A stretch of 64,000 nucleotides of DNA from Flavobacteriales bacterium (GTDB lineage Bacteria > Bacteroidota > Bacteroidia > UBA10329): assembly GCA_021741075.1 (NCBI GenBank), contig JAIOYO010000001.1:60545-124544 (forward strand), read 5' to 3'. This document shows, one piece after another, positions 19,424 through 29,500 of this stretch; the first letter of the stretch is position 1; every line of letters begins with the position of its first letter. The position numbers and the translations under genes were made by a program. The notes under the pieces are model-generated. The model searched no databases and was not told the origin of the DNA. It was given only the letters and a program-made list of their open reading frames with translations.

Positions 19424-20037
19424 CGCTCGTAATTGTCATTCTTACCGCCTTGATTTCGTTTGCGGCTATCCAGAATCGAGAGTTGATGTCGAAGCTGATG
19501 TTCAACGCCTATTTGGTAAAACATTCGAACCAATGGTATCGGGTAATTACCCATGCATTTATTCACGGTGGATGGATGCATTTGGCCGTCAATATGTGGG
19601 TGCTTTGGCTCTTTGGAGGCATTGTAGAAGAATCGTTTGATGCCTACAGAGGCAGTCTTGGTGTGGTTATTTACACTGCACTTTATTTGGGCGGAATTCT
19701 ATTCGCCACACTTCCATCATATTCTCGTCATCAAGATAACTTTAGCTACAATTCCTTGGGCGCAAGTGGTGCAACGGCTGCTGTTTTGTTCTCGGCCATC
19801 TACTTCAATCCTACAATGAATCTGTTTATCATGTTCATTCCCCTTCCTATTCCGGCAATCATTTTTGGAATAGCCTATTTGGCGTTTGAATGGTATCAGG
19901 ATAAAAAGTCTAACGATAATATTGCGCACGATGCCCATTTCTGGGGAGCCGCTTTCGGATTCATCTTTTCCATATTGATGGCACCCAATAGAATGCCACG
20001 TTTTATTGAAGAAATAACCTATCGTTTTCTGGGATGA
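19420..20037 (+). CDS. Rhomboid family intramembrane serine protease
   Basis: WYRVITHAFIHGGWMHLAVNMWVLW, SLGASGATAAVLF (GxSG), HDAHFWGAAFGFIFS; start at ATG overlapping patatin stop. Confidence 0.92.
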   Translation: MTLVIVILTALISFAAIQNRELMSKLMFNAYLVKHSNQWYRVITHAFIHGGWMHLAVNMWVLWLFGGIVEESFDAYRGSLGVVIYTALYLGGILFATLPSYSRHQDNFSYNSLGASGATAAVLFSAIYFNPTMNLFIMFIPLPIPAIIFGIAYLAFEWYQDKKSNDNIAHDAHFWGAAFGFIFSILMAPNRMPRFIEEITYRFLG

Positions 20038-20516
20038 AAAAGGCGTTGTTTCTCGATAGGGATGGAGTTCTGAACAGAGAACGCGGTGATTATACCTATA
20101 CCGTAGAAGGTTTTGAGGTGCTGCCGGATGTGGCTGAAGCGTTGAAATTGGCGCTTGGAAAAGGATATTTGCTCGTTGTAATTTCTAACCAAGGAGGAAT
20201 TGCCAAAGGAATTTTCAGCCAGGAACGGGTGGAGCAATTGCATACTTTGATGGCGGACCAATTGGCTACATCTGGCGTGCATTTCGATGAAATTTACTAT
20301 TGTGGACATCATGTTCAAGCCGGCAAGTGTCTCTGTCGAAAACCAGGTTCGCTGATGTTGGAAAAGGCCTTGGCCCGTTTTAGTATTGATGCTTCCCAAT
20401 CGGTGATGATTGGTGATAATCAACGAGATGTGGATGCCGCAGCTAAGGTGGGTGTAAAAGGTTTTTTGATTGAACCGAACAGTGGAATTTTGAACCTAGT
20501 AGAAAAGTTGCAATGA
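20034..20516 (+). CDS. HAD-IIIA family hydrolase (GmhB / histidinol-phosphatase type)
   Basis: LFLDRDGVLNRERGDY, VISNQGGIAKG, CLCRKPGSLM, MIGDNQRDVDAA. Confidence 0.88.
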   Translation: MKKALFLDRDGVLNRERGDYTYTVEGFEVLPDVAEALKLALGKGYLLVVISNQGGIAKGIFSQERVEQLHTLMADQLATSGVHFDEIYYCGHHVQAGKCLCRKPGSLMLEKALARFSIDASQSVMIGDNQRDVDAAAKVGVKGFLIEPNSGILNLVEKLQ

Positions 20517-21361
20517 GCAATTATCTACTGTTTAACGGAGAATTTCATGAAGATGGAGACGCTCTCCTTCAGTTATCCAATCGTGGTTTCTGTTATGGCG
20601 ATGGGTTTTTCGAATCAATGCGTATTTCCAATGGCAAAGTTTTATTTGTAAAAGGACATTGGAATCGATTGTCGCGCGTGTGCAACTTCCTCAGAATTCA
20701 AATTCCTGTAACGCTCACTGAGCAAAGTTTCAATGAATATGCTTTGGCGTTGGCCCATCGCAATGGACTGAAAAATGCCCGTATACGCTTTCAAGGTTAT
20801 CGGATGGGCGAAGGACGTTATGCACCCGAAAGCAACCTTTTGGGCTGGTCTATGGTGTGTCAGGAATTGGAGACATCGGCTTACACGCTCAATAAAAATG
20901 GGTTGCATGTAGCTTTTTGCAACACACACACTATTAACCCTGCACCACAGAGTTCGTTTAAATCGAGCAATTCGTTGCCATACGTTATGGCTAGCATGTT
21001 TGTGGCCGATAATAAACTGGACGATTGTTTTCTGCTAGATCCTAAAGGATACGTTTCCGAAGCAACAGGTTCTAATGTATTTCTTTTAAAAGAAAACGAA
21101 TTACTTACGCCCAATCTATTTTACGGAGGCGTGCCGGGTGTCATGCGCTCCGTTGTTCTAAAAGAAGCCGCTCTGCTTGGGTGGAGAACCACCGAAGCGT
21201 TGATTTCTAAGAACGATATACTGGCAGCAGATGAGTGTTTTCTCACCAACGCAGCCCGTGGCATTCAGTGGGTAGGAGCGGTGGAAAAGAAGCGTTTTTA
21301 CAAACGAGGCGCGGAAAAACTCACCGCGCATATCAATTCAAAATACGGGCTTCTCAGTTAA
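20513..21361 (+). CDS. Aminotransferase class IV (branched-chain aminotransferase / aminodeoxychorismate lyase-like)
   Basis: NRGFCYGDGFFESMRI, KSSNSLPYVMAS, EATGSNVFLLKENELLTPNL, GVMRSVVLKEA. Confidence 0.88.
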   Translation: MSNYLLFNGEFHEDGDALLQLSNRGFCYGDGFFESMRISNGKVLFVKGHWNRLSRVCNFLRIQIPVTLTEQSFNEYALALAHRNGLKNARIRFQGYRMGEGRYAPESNLLGWSMVCQELETSAYTLNKNGLHVAFCNTHTINPAPQSSFKSSNSLPYVMASMFVADNKLDDCFLLDPKGYVSEATGSNVFLLKENELLTPNLFYGGVPGVMRSVVLKEAALLGWRTTEALISKNDILAADECFLTNAARGIQWVGAVEKKRFYKRGAEKLTAHINSKYGLLS

Positions 21362-21941
21362 GTCGAGGATCTTCGGGCATATTGACCATATAGGCATAAG
21401 GCTCGCCCATTTTTGCTAAGATTGTTGACCATAGTTTTTCGGGTTCTGGCGTAAAGAGAAGGTCTTTATTAGCATGAGCAATAATCCAACTCCTACTTTT
21501 CAATTCGTTCATTAATTGACCTTCGGCCCAACCTGCATAGCCCACAAAAAGACGTATATCTCCAGGTATTAGTTCGCCTGAAATAATTAGGGTTTTTATC
21601 ACCTCAAAATCGCCACCCCAATACACACCATCCATGATTTCGGTAGAATTGGGTATCCGGTTTCCTAATTGGTGTAGGAAATGTAGGGTTTCTTTCTGCA
21701 CTGGACCACCCAGCGCCAGCTTAGAGTCAAAGGCGGGTGCATTCTCAATGGCTTCATTCAAATACATGGGTATTGGCTTGTTCAGTATCAATCCAAAAGA
21801 ACCATTTTCGTTGTGTTCAGTTAGCAAAACCACGGATCGTTTAAAGTATGGGTCTTGCATGAATGGCTCTGCTAGGATTAACCTTCCTGTCTTGGCTTTT
21901 ATCCGCTGTTTCGGAAATTTGAATATGTCCTTTATGTCCAT
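21354..21941 (-). CDS. YqgE/AlgH family protein
   Basis: GRLILAEPFMQDPYFKRSVVLLTEHNENGSFGLILNKP; GYAGWAEGQLMNEL. Confidence 0.93.
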   Translation of the reverse strand: MDIKDIFKFPKQRIKAKTGRLILAEPFMQDPYFKRSVVLLTEHNENGSFGLILNKPIPMYLNEAIENAPAFDSKLALGGPVQKETLHFLHQLGNRIPNSTEIMDGVYWGGDFEVIKTLIISGELIPGDIRLFVGYAGWAEGQLMNELKSRSWIIAHANKDLLFTPEPEKLWSTILAKMGEPYAYMVNMPEDPRLN

Positions 21942-22036
21942 TGGTACTAATTAACGCAATTTTCAAATCAAATGTTGAGTGGCTTTCGTGAAATCAGGTT
22001 GGTTTTTATCCACAGCTAAAATCTTCTTTAAAAACA

Positions 22037-22068
22037 AAACCCCTTTCCGAAACTTCGGAAAGGGGTTT
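22037..22068 (-). terminator. Intrinsic terminator (downstream of THX gene)
   Basis: Perfect inverted repeat AAACCCCTTTCCGAA-ac-TTCGGAAAGGGGTTT; minus-strand continuation is T-rich (TGTTTTTAAA). Confidence 0.8.
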
Positions 22069-22088
22069 CACATCTCAACTAACAGGTC

Positions 22089-22322
22089 TTACTTTTTAGC
22101 AGCAGATTTCTTAGCTGGAGCTTTTTTAGCAGCAGGCTTTTTTGCTGCAACCTTATTCGAGGCTGCTTCTTTTACCTCTTCTACTTCCTTAGCAGCCTTT
22201 GGTGCTGCTTTTTCTTTCTTCACAGGAGCAACGAAAGCTGGCTCACTCTTTTTCTGTCTGCGCTTTCCGTAGCTGCCATTGGCAACCTTGCCGCGTCTTG
22301 ATTTGATATCTCCTTTTCCCAT
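22089..22322 (-). CDS. Ribosomal protein THX (bTHX) with long Lys/Ala-rich C-terminal tail
   Basis: N-terminus MGKGDIKSRRGKVANGSYGKRRQKK matches Thx signature; tail KKPAAKKAPAKKSAAKK. Confidence 0.82.
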   Translation of the reverse strand: MGKGDIKSRRGKVANGSYGKRRQKKSEPAFVAPVKKEKAAPKAAKEVEEVKEAASNKVAAKKPAAKKAPAKKSAAKK

Positions 22323-22403
22323 AGTATTTGAATTTTAGGTTCGAGTCTACTACAAACTTAGTAAAATTGAATGGGTAGGTCCGTGTTAAAAAATGTTGAA
22401 TAA

Positions 22404-22433
22404 AAAAGCCCAAGCAGTACTGCTTGGGCTTTT
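22404..22433 (-). terminator. Intrinsic terminator (possibly bidirectional) after metalloprotease gene
   Basis: Inverted repeat AAAAGCCCAAGCAG-ta-CTGCTTGGGCTTTT 24 bp downstream of the 22457 stop; minus strand ends in T run. Confidence 0.8.
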
Positions 22434-22456
22434 ACATTTTAGCGAGTGTCAATTAC

Positions 22457-25144
22457 CTATTTGGTAAGAATCAATCGTTCTGAAATATTCAATTTTTCCC
22501 CTTTGACAACCAGTGTATAAACACCACTAGCAAGTCCGTTCGTGGCAATTTGGTGTGTGCCAGCGGTTTGTTCGGTTGTTTGATAGTTCCAAACCTCCTG
22601 GCCAAGAGAATTAAGCATTCTAAAATCTAGCTTAGACGATACATCTGAACTGTAGCTGAATGTGAAATTCTCTGACGATGGATTTGGATACACTCTCAAA
22701 TCAAACTTCTCTGATTCGCTAATATCAACGGTGATGGATGAACAACCTTCCACAATAATATCATCAAGGTCTAAGAATAACTGATCCAATGCCGTATGGC
22801 GAAATCCGATGTAGATGCTTTGGAAAGCGTAAGGGTTTGATGGAAGTGGAACAGATTGTGGTGTCCAATCAAGATTGCCATCAGTCGATGCCGCGTTACT
22901 GGCAACAGAGAAAAGCGTTGTTGCCCCAGTAAAGTTAGCCACGGACGTTCCGGTGGTATTTACAAGCACACTATAGCCATCTCGGTAAGTATTATTTCCA
23001 TAACGATGACTCCAAGTTAGCGTTCCACCATCAGATGGTATTGTAACCGGACCAAAGGTTAACCAGTTATTGGCAGGAATGGTAGTATTGACAAACCAAG
23101 AAGCCGCTCTAAGGAAATAATTTGTGTCTCCAGGTGTTGGAACTTCATAAAATCCCATCCATTCGGAATTCCATCCTAAATCCGTAAGGTCAGAAGCAAG
23201 CGTTTGCATATCAACATCAAATAGCTGTGCGTCAAAGTTTGGTGCATCCGTATTGTTTACGAAAAATTGTTCGCCATCAAATTGAACCAAATCTTCGCAC
23301 GTGGTAGTGGTTCCACCACCTCCAATGCAGAAATTGTGGGTTGCAGAAGCACCAAAGTTCCCACCTGTAACGCCCATCTGAACAAGGGTTGTATTTCCAT
23401 TGGTAATGTCATAATCTCCATTAAAACCACAACCGAATGGAACACCGCTAAGTCCGTCTCCAGCACTATCAAAAATATTGAAATCGTAGCAGCCTTGAGC
23501 CAAGCATAGGTTTTGAACCACTTGTTGGGCTGATGCAGAATTGACGTAACCGCTTCCGGAAGCGACAACCTGATTGCTCGCATTTCTAATCTCCCAGCTA
23601 GTTTCGTCAGCATAGCAGTCAAGGTCGATAGTGAGTGTAACTGCGCTTCCTCCTGATGCAACATTGAAACTACTTGTAGATTGATTGTTGGTCGTTACCT
23701 GATCGGTATTGGTTCCGTTTAATGAATTGGTAACCGTGCGTGCTGTAAAGGTGTGGGCTCCTGCCGTTGTTGTCAATGCATTTAGCGTCACATTTACAGA
23801 AGCGTTAGAAGCCAAACTTCCAGTCCAATTGAAGGTTGATGGAGCTTGCGCATCTACGAAATACTGAATCTGAACTGAAGTTAAGGTAGTTGCTCCGTAG
23901 TTATTCAACGTCACTACAGGAGTAAAGCTTGTTTGACACAAAGAACCAGAAGGAGTGGAAATTGCAGAAATACCAGCATCAAAGTTGGTAGAAACACCAC
24001 AGTTGCTGGTTTGCACTAATAATGTTCGAATCCCAGTTAGAGTGGCTCGCATATTAGTAGTCTGACCAGCAGTAAACTGATCTTGGCAATCTTCATCTGT
24101 GTAGTCCATATAGTTTTCAATCTGAGCCCCGCTACATGAAGGAGAACAGCCATTGTTTTGAACTGTGGGAGGCGTGTCGCAAATTCTATCGTTTTGTGTG
24201 CTACAGTTGCTTTCAGAACAACTGTTTCCGAAAGGATGAGCAAGCGATAGGTAATGTCCTACCTCGTGTGTTAGTGTTCGGTTTAATCTTGTGGCAAACC
24301 AAAGTCTATAACCTAAAGAACCTGTAGGGTCATTTCCAACACAGAGGTTGAGAGCAACAACGCCATCAATATCGCTCATGGCCGTAATCGGGCTTTGTGG
24401 TAAATAAGCATAACCAAGCGTGCCTCCGGTAAAATTGTTTGTATTTGCTATATCAGCCCCATTGTTGTCAATTTCTGAAACAACCCAAATGTTTAGATAG
24501 TATCGGTTGTCCCAGTTGCTTAATGCTTTTACTTGAACATCGTTTGTGTTGGTAGAAATACCACCACTGGAATAACCACTTACCGAAGTTCCGTTAACCC
24601 GATTGATTCCAGAATGTGGATTGCCTTGTGGATCAACCCCAGCCAAACAGAACTGAATTTCCGTGTCGGGACCATTACCTTGAGCAACACCACCGTTAGC
24701 ACTCGTTCTGCGATAATCTCGGTTTAGTGCGTCTACAGCACTTTGAATCTGCGCAGTAGAAATGTTGGTTCCACTCCCAACAGCTTCTCCTTTGTGAATG
24801 ATATGAAAAACTACAGGAATGGTGTAAACGGGAGGTGTGGCACGTGTTCCAGACTCAATTTCTCTTGCAATCTGTTCAGTAATCTGCTGCGCTTGCTCAA
24901 CTCCTTGGCGGTAGGCTGGGTTACTTTCCATCAACGCATCTGAAACAGTCGCTTGTAAGCAGCGTTCCCCTACACTTCCGTTTTCGTAATTCGCATGAAT
25001 ATCATCAAGCGTAACTACGGTCTTATGAATTTGAGTGTTCTTTTTCGCTGGCTTGTTAGAGATGGGATATGCAGAATTGTTCTGACCGAAGACGGCAGTT
25101 GTAAATAAAAAAAGGATGAATGAGATGATTAACTGTCTAGTCAT
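22457..25144 (-). CDS. Secreted M43-type (pappalysin-like) zinc metalloprotease with T9SS sorting domain
   Basis: LTHEVGHYLSLAHPFGNSC (HExxHxxxxxH), NYMDYTDEDCQDQFT Met-turn-like, CARDB-like region, C-terminal LRVYPNPSSENFTFSY...GVYTLVVKGEKLNISERLILTK. Confidence 0.9.
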   Translation of the reverse strand: MTRQLIISFILFLFTTAVFGQNNSAYPISNKPAKKNTQIHKTVVTLDDIHANYENGSVGERCLQATVSDALMESNPAYRQGVEQAQQITEQIAREIESGTRATPPVYTIPVVFHIIHKGEAVGSGTNISTAQIQSAVDALNRDYRRTSANGGVAQGNGPDTEIQFCLAGVDPQGNPHSGINRVNGTSVSGYSSGGISTNTNDVQVKALSNWDNRYYLNIWVVSEIDNNGADIANTNNFTGGTLGYAYLPQSPITAMSDIDGVVALNLCVGNDPTGSLGYRLWFATRLNRTLTHEVGHYLSLAHPFGNSCSESNCSTQNDRICDTPPTVQNNGCSPSCSGAQIENYMDYTDEDCQDQFTAGQTTNMRATLTGIRTLLVQTSNCGVSTNFDAGISAISTPSGSLCQTSFTPVVTLNNYGATTLTSVQIQYFVDAQAPSTFNWTGSLASNASVNVTLNALTTTAGAHTFTARTVTNSLNGTNTDQVTTNNQSTSSFNVASGGSAVTLTIDLDCYADETSWEIRNASNQVVASGSGYVNSASAQQVVQNLCLAQGCYDFNIFDSAGDGLSGVPFGCGFNGDYDITNGNTTLVQMGVTGGNFGASATHNFCIGGGGTTTTCEDLVQFDGEQFFVNNTDAPNFDAQLFDVDMQTLASDLTDLGWNSEWMGFYEVPTPGDTNYFLRAASWFVNTTIPANNWLTFGPVTIPSDGGTLTWSHRYGNNTYRDGYSVLVNTTGTSVANFTGATTLFSVASNAASTDGNLDWTPQSVPLPSNPYAFQSIYIGFRHTALDQLFLDLDDIIVEGCSSITVDISESEKFDLRVYPNPSSENFTFSYSSDVSSKLDFRMLNSLGQEVWNYQTTEQTAGTHQIATNGLASGVYTLVVKGEKLNISERLILTK

Positions 25145-25339
25145 TTGATGAGTGGTTTGAATATAGTCGCAAACAAACGAAAAAAACCAAGTTCAAAGTG
25201 TGATTTAAGATGCGGAAACAAGAGAATTGTCTTAAAAGCAACCAGTTGAAGCATAAACCAAGGAAACTCACAGCAAGTGTAGAGGATAAATGGTTTTTAG
25301 AACGGAAGTCAATCAAAAGAATGGTCTCTGCTTTTGGTT

Positions 25340-26482
25340 TTAACCAATAAGCTCTGCCGATTGTTTACCGATGGATGTTCCGATTGCAACTCCCATTCCG
25401 CCAAGTCGAACAGAACATGAAACATTCTCTGAAACGCGTTCTACAATTGCTTTTTTTGTATCACCTACGCCCATGATTCCTGCCCAACGATGCTCAATTT
25501 TGAAATGGGTAGATGGAAGAATCACCGTTTTCAGAAGTTCATTAAGATTGTTCTGAATAAGCTCGGTTATTTCCAATTCAGTTTTGGCCTCTTCTTCCTT
25601 GTCTAATTGACGGCCACCACCTAGCAATAGTCTCTCTCCAACATTTCTGAAATAGTAATAGCCTTCATTTAAGTGAAATGTTCCTTTCACTTTCAGGTTT
25701 TCGATAGGTGTGGTAATCAGTACCTGGGCACGGGCTGGTTTTACGTCTAGTTTGGGCAAAAGACTTGTTGCAAATCCATTAGTTGCAACATTAAGATGCT
25801 TTGGGCTAAGGGTAATTCCGTTTTTCAATTCTACTTCCACTGCCGAACCGAGGTCAGTAAAAGCCGCGACCTCACATCCGTTCAAGATGGTAATCTCCAA
25901 GCTTGCCGCAAGTTTGATCAAGTGTGCCATCATTCTACCTGTGTCCAATGCGCCTTCGTGCTGGTTTAAGAGCAAATGCTCAACCCCAGAAAATCCAAAT
26001 TCAGGAATCCGATTATCCGCAATTATATAGGTTTGTTTCATCCCCGTACGTGCTTCAATTTCTATATTCGAATTAGGAATAAAACTGGTGCATTTTTCAA
26101 ATAGCTCCGAATCTTCTTTTCTAAAAACCTCAAATCCGCCACACTCTTCGTATGCAAGGTTTCTGTCGCCAACCAGTAGTCGGAGTTCTTTTAGACCATT
26201 AATTCTTGCGCTCACCAAATTGTAAACATCATCTGCAGAAACAGTGTTTAGGTCAGAAAGAATTTCGCTGGCACTTCCGAAGCATGCGAAACCAGCATTT
26301 TTCGTGCTGGCTCCAGCTGGGAGTGTTCCTTTTTCTATAATAAGTACGTTGGTTGAAGGATGAGCTTTTTTATAGAATATTGCAGTGGTAAGTCCTACAA
26401 TTCCACTTCCAACAATCAATAAATCAACATTTCTGAAATATTGGTTGATTTCCCAATAACTAATATTTGGAGGAAAGGACAT
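25340..26482 (-). CDS. FAD-dependent oxidoreductase (DAO family)
   Basis: DLLIVGSGIVGLTTAIFYKK dinucleotide-binding motif, AGASTKNAGFACFG, HRWAGIMGVGDTKKAIV. Confidence 0.88.
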   Translation of the reverse strand: MSFPPNISYWEINQYFRNVDLLIVGSGIVGLTTAIFYKKAHPSTNVLIIEKGTLPAGASTKNAGFACFGSASEILSDLNTVSADDVYNLVSARINGLKELRLLVGDRNLAYEECGGFEVFRKEDSELFEKCTSFIPNSNIEIEARTGMKQTYIIADNRIPEFGFSGVEHLLLNQHEGALDTGRMMAHLIKLAASLEITILNGCEVAAFTDLGSAVEVELKNGITLSPKHLNVATNGFATSLLPKLDVKPARAQVLITTPIENLKVKGTFHLNEGYYYFRNVGERLLLGGGRQLDKEEEAKTELEITELIQNNLNELLKTVILPSTHFKIEHRWAGIMGVGDTKKAIVERVSENVSCSVRLGGMGVAIGTSIGKQSAELIG

Positions 26483-26583
26483 GTTTTTTGAACGTAAACC
26501 CGACACAGATTAACTTCGCCAAAATTGAAACAAAAAGTTCGAATTCGGGTAGTAGGTAAGTTAAGCGCAAAACTGTGCAATAG

Positions 26584-29500
26584 ATGATTGTGAGAAGATT
26601 GATACATCCAGCTTTAAAACTTGTTCTGACAATCGGTCTATTTTGCTTGACTTTTTTCGCTTCGGCTCAAGATAAAGGACTTGACGTTTCGGGTTCAGTA
26701 AAAGAGGGTTGGAAAGGGCTGGAGGGAACCAAGCTTACGTTGTACAAAAACGGTAAAGTCGACAAATCATTCACAACCGAGTCTAATGGCAAATTCAAGT
26801 TTTTCTTTGATGTAAATGCCACTTACATGTTGGATGTAAGTAAACCGGGTTACGTAGCTAAGAAAATAGAATTCAATACAACAGTTCCAGCAGATGCTCC
26901 TATGGTTTGGGAGTTCGATTTTATTGTAGAGCTTTTTCAAGATCAATCTGGACTGAATAAGGCAATTTTCTCTAATCCAGTTGCCAAGGTTCATTATAGT
27001 GCCCAGCACAATGAGTTCGACTATGACCTCGATTATTCCATGGAATTCCAAAAACAGGAAGAAGAGGTTTTTGAAGAGCTAGAAAAACTCAACGAAAAGA
27101 AAGTTGAGGAAGAAGAACGTCAGCGGAAGTTAGCTGAGCAACAAGCAAAAGATCAGGCGAAACAACTGGCCGCAGAGCAAAAAGCAAAAGCGGAGGAAGA
27201 GCAGAAACGACTTGCTGCAGAGGCAGACCAGCGCAAAGCAGCAGAAGCAGAAGCCAAACGATTGGCTGATGAACAAAGAGCCAAAGAAGAAGCGGATCGC
27301 GTAGCCCAAATAGAGGCTGAGAAAGCAAAGATTGCTGAGGAAGCTCGTTTAAAACAGGAAGCTGAGCAAGAAGCAAAACGAGTGGCAGATGCAGCTAAAG
27401 CGAAAGCGGAGGCAGAACAGAAAGCGAAAGAAGAATCCGAAAAAGCGAAGCTTGCTGAGGAAGCTCGTTTAAAACAGGAAGCCGAACAAGCAGCCAAAGC
27501 GAAAGCTGATGCAGCTCTGAAGGCAAAAGAAGACGAGTATGCTTCCTTAATTAAACAGGCTAACCTGTTGGCAGAACAAGAATCCTTCTCAGAAGCAAAA
27601 GCCAAGTATGAGCAAGCGGCCCAACTTTTTCCAGAAAAGCCAGAAACAAAATCGAAACTGGCCGAATTGGAAAAGTCTATGGCTACAGCCAAGCAAGAAC
27701 AGGAGCGAAGAGATCTGACCAAAAAGCAGTATGATGAAATGATGGCTCAAGCTCAAGAACTTGCGAATTTGGGCAAGTACGAAGCAGCCATCAATCTATA
27801 CGGAGCCGCCTCAGGCATTAATCCAGATTCAGAAATGCCCGTTTTTAAAATGAACGAGCTGAAAGAAAAGATGGCTGCTGCCAAGGAAGAAGAGGAGAAG
27901 CGAATCCGACAAGAGAAGTTTGATGGACTAATGGCACAGGCGAGAGATGCAGAGCAAGCCAAGAATTTCATTGATGCCAAGAAGTTGTTTGGAGAGGCAG
28001 CAAACCTAATTCCAGAGATTGGTCAACCAAAGGAGAAAGTAGCAGAACTAACCAAGCTGATAGCCAAACAAGAAGAAGAAAAAAGACAGCAACAGGAACT
28101 GGATAAGCAGTTTAATATTCTGATGACTAAGGGCGAAGAAATGCTCAAGTCGAAGAAATTTGAAGGAGCACAAGCACTTTTTTCTGAAGCAACAAGCTTG
28201 AATCCTGATGATGAAACCGCCAAAAAGAAATTGGCTGAGGTTGAAGGATTAATTCAAGCGGCAATGGCTGCCGAAGCGGAGTCCGCCAAAAAACAAGAGC
28301 AATTCAATAAGTTGATTGCTGATGGGACCGCGCTTAAGGCTACATCAGACCGAGTTGGTGCAAAAGCTAAATATGAAGAAGCACTGGTTTTAAATATTGA
28401 TAATGCAACGGCCCAAAAGCAACTGGATAAGGTGAATGCTGAATTAGATGAGATCGCCAAAAAAGAGAAGCAGTACAACGACCACCTCGCTAAAGGAAAG
28501 GACTTTCTTGAACAAGGAAAGTTTGATTTAGCTACATTGGAATTCAAGACATCTATGGCTTTAAAGCCAGATGCAAAGGAACCTACTGAACAAATGGCTA
28601 AAGTAGAGACCAAATTGGCGGAATTAGCTGCGCAAGAAGAAGAACGCAAGAAGAACGAAGCGGCCTTTGCTACCCTAATGACTTCAGCCGATGACCTATT
28701 TCGTCAGCAAGATTACAAGGCATCCAAAACCACCTATTTGTCGGCACAGGCTATTCAGCCAGACAACTCAGATATATCAAAACGACTTAAGGCAATTGAT
28801 GAACTCTTAGAAAAAGAGGCGGCAAAGCAAGCTGCTCTTGAAGCCAAGCTAGAAGCTGAACGAAAAGAGGCCGCTGAAAGAGCTTTACTTGAAGAAGAAA
28901 TGAGATTGGCTGCCGAAGAGCAGTTGCGAAAAGAGGCCGAAGCACGCAGATTAGAAGAGGATAGACTTCTAGCAGCAGAAGCAGAAAGGGCGGCTAAAAA
29001 AGAGGCGGAAGACAAAGAAATAGCCCGATTGGCCGAGTTGAAGAGATTGGAAGATGAGGCTCAAGCTAAACTGGATGAAGAAAAGCGCCAAGCAGAGGAA
29101 CAAGCCAAGTTGGCAGCCGAAGAAGAAGCCAAAAAAGCAAAAGAACTAGCCACAGCCCAAGCGGCAGAGGAGAAGCGCCTTGCTGAAGAACAAAAGAGAT
29201 TAAAAGAAGAGGAGTTGGCTCAAGCCAAAGCGGCCGAAGAGCAAGCCGCAGAGCAAAAACGACTTCAGGAAGAGGCTGAGAAAGAAGCTAAGCGATTGGC
29301 GGAACTTGCTTCTAAGGAAGAGAAAGAGCGATTAGCAGAGGAAAAGCGCCAAGCAGAGGAGCAAGCCAAGTTAGCGGCCGAAGAAGAAGCCAAAAAAGCA
29401 AAAGAACTAGCTACAGCTCAAGCAGCAGAAGAGAAGCGCCTTGCTGAAGAACAAAAGAGATTAAAAGAAGAGGAGTTGGCTCAAGCCAAAGCGGCTGAAG

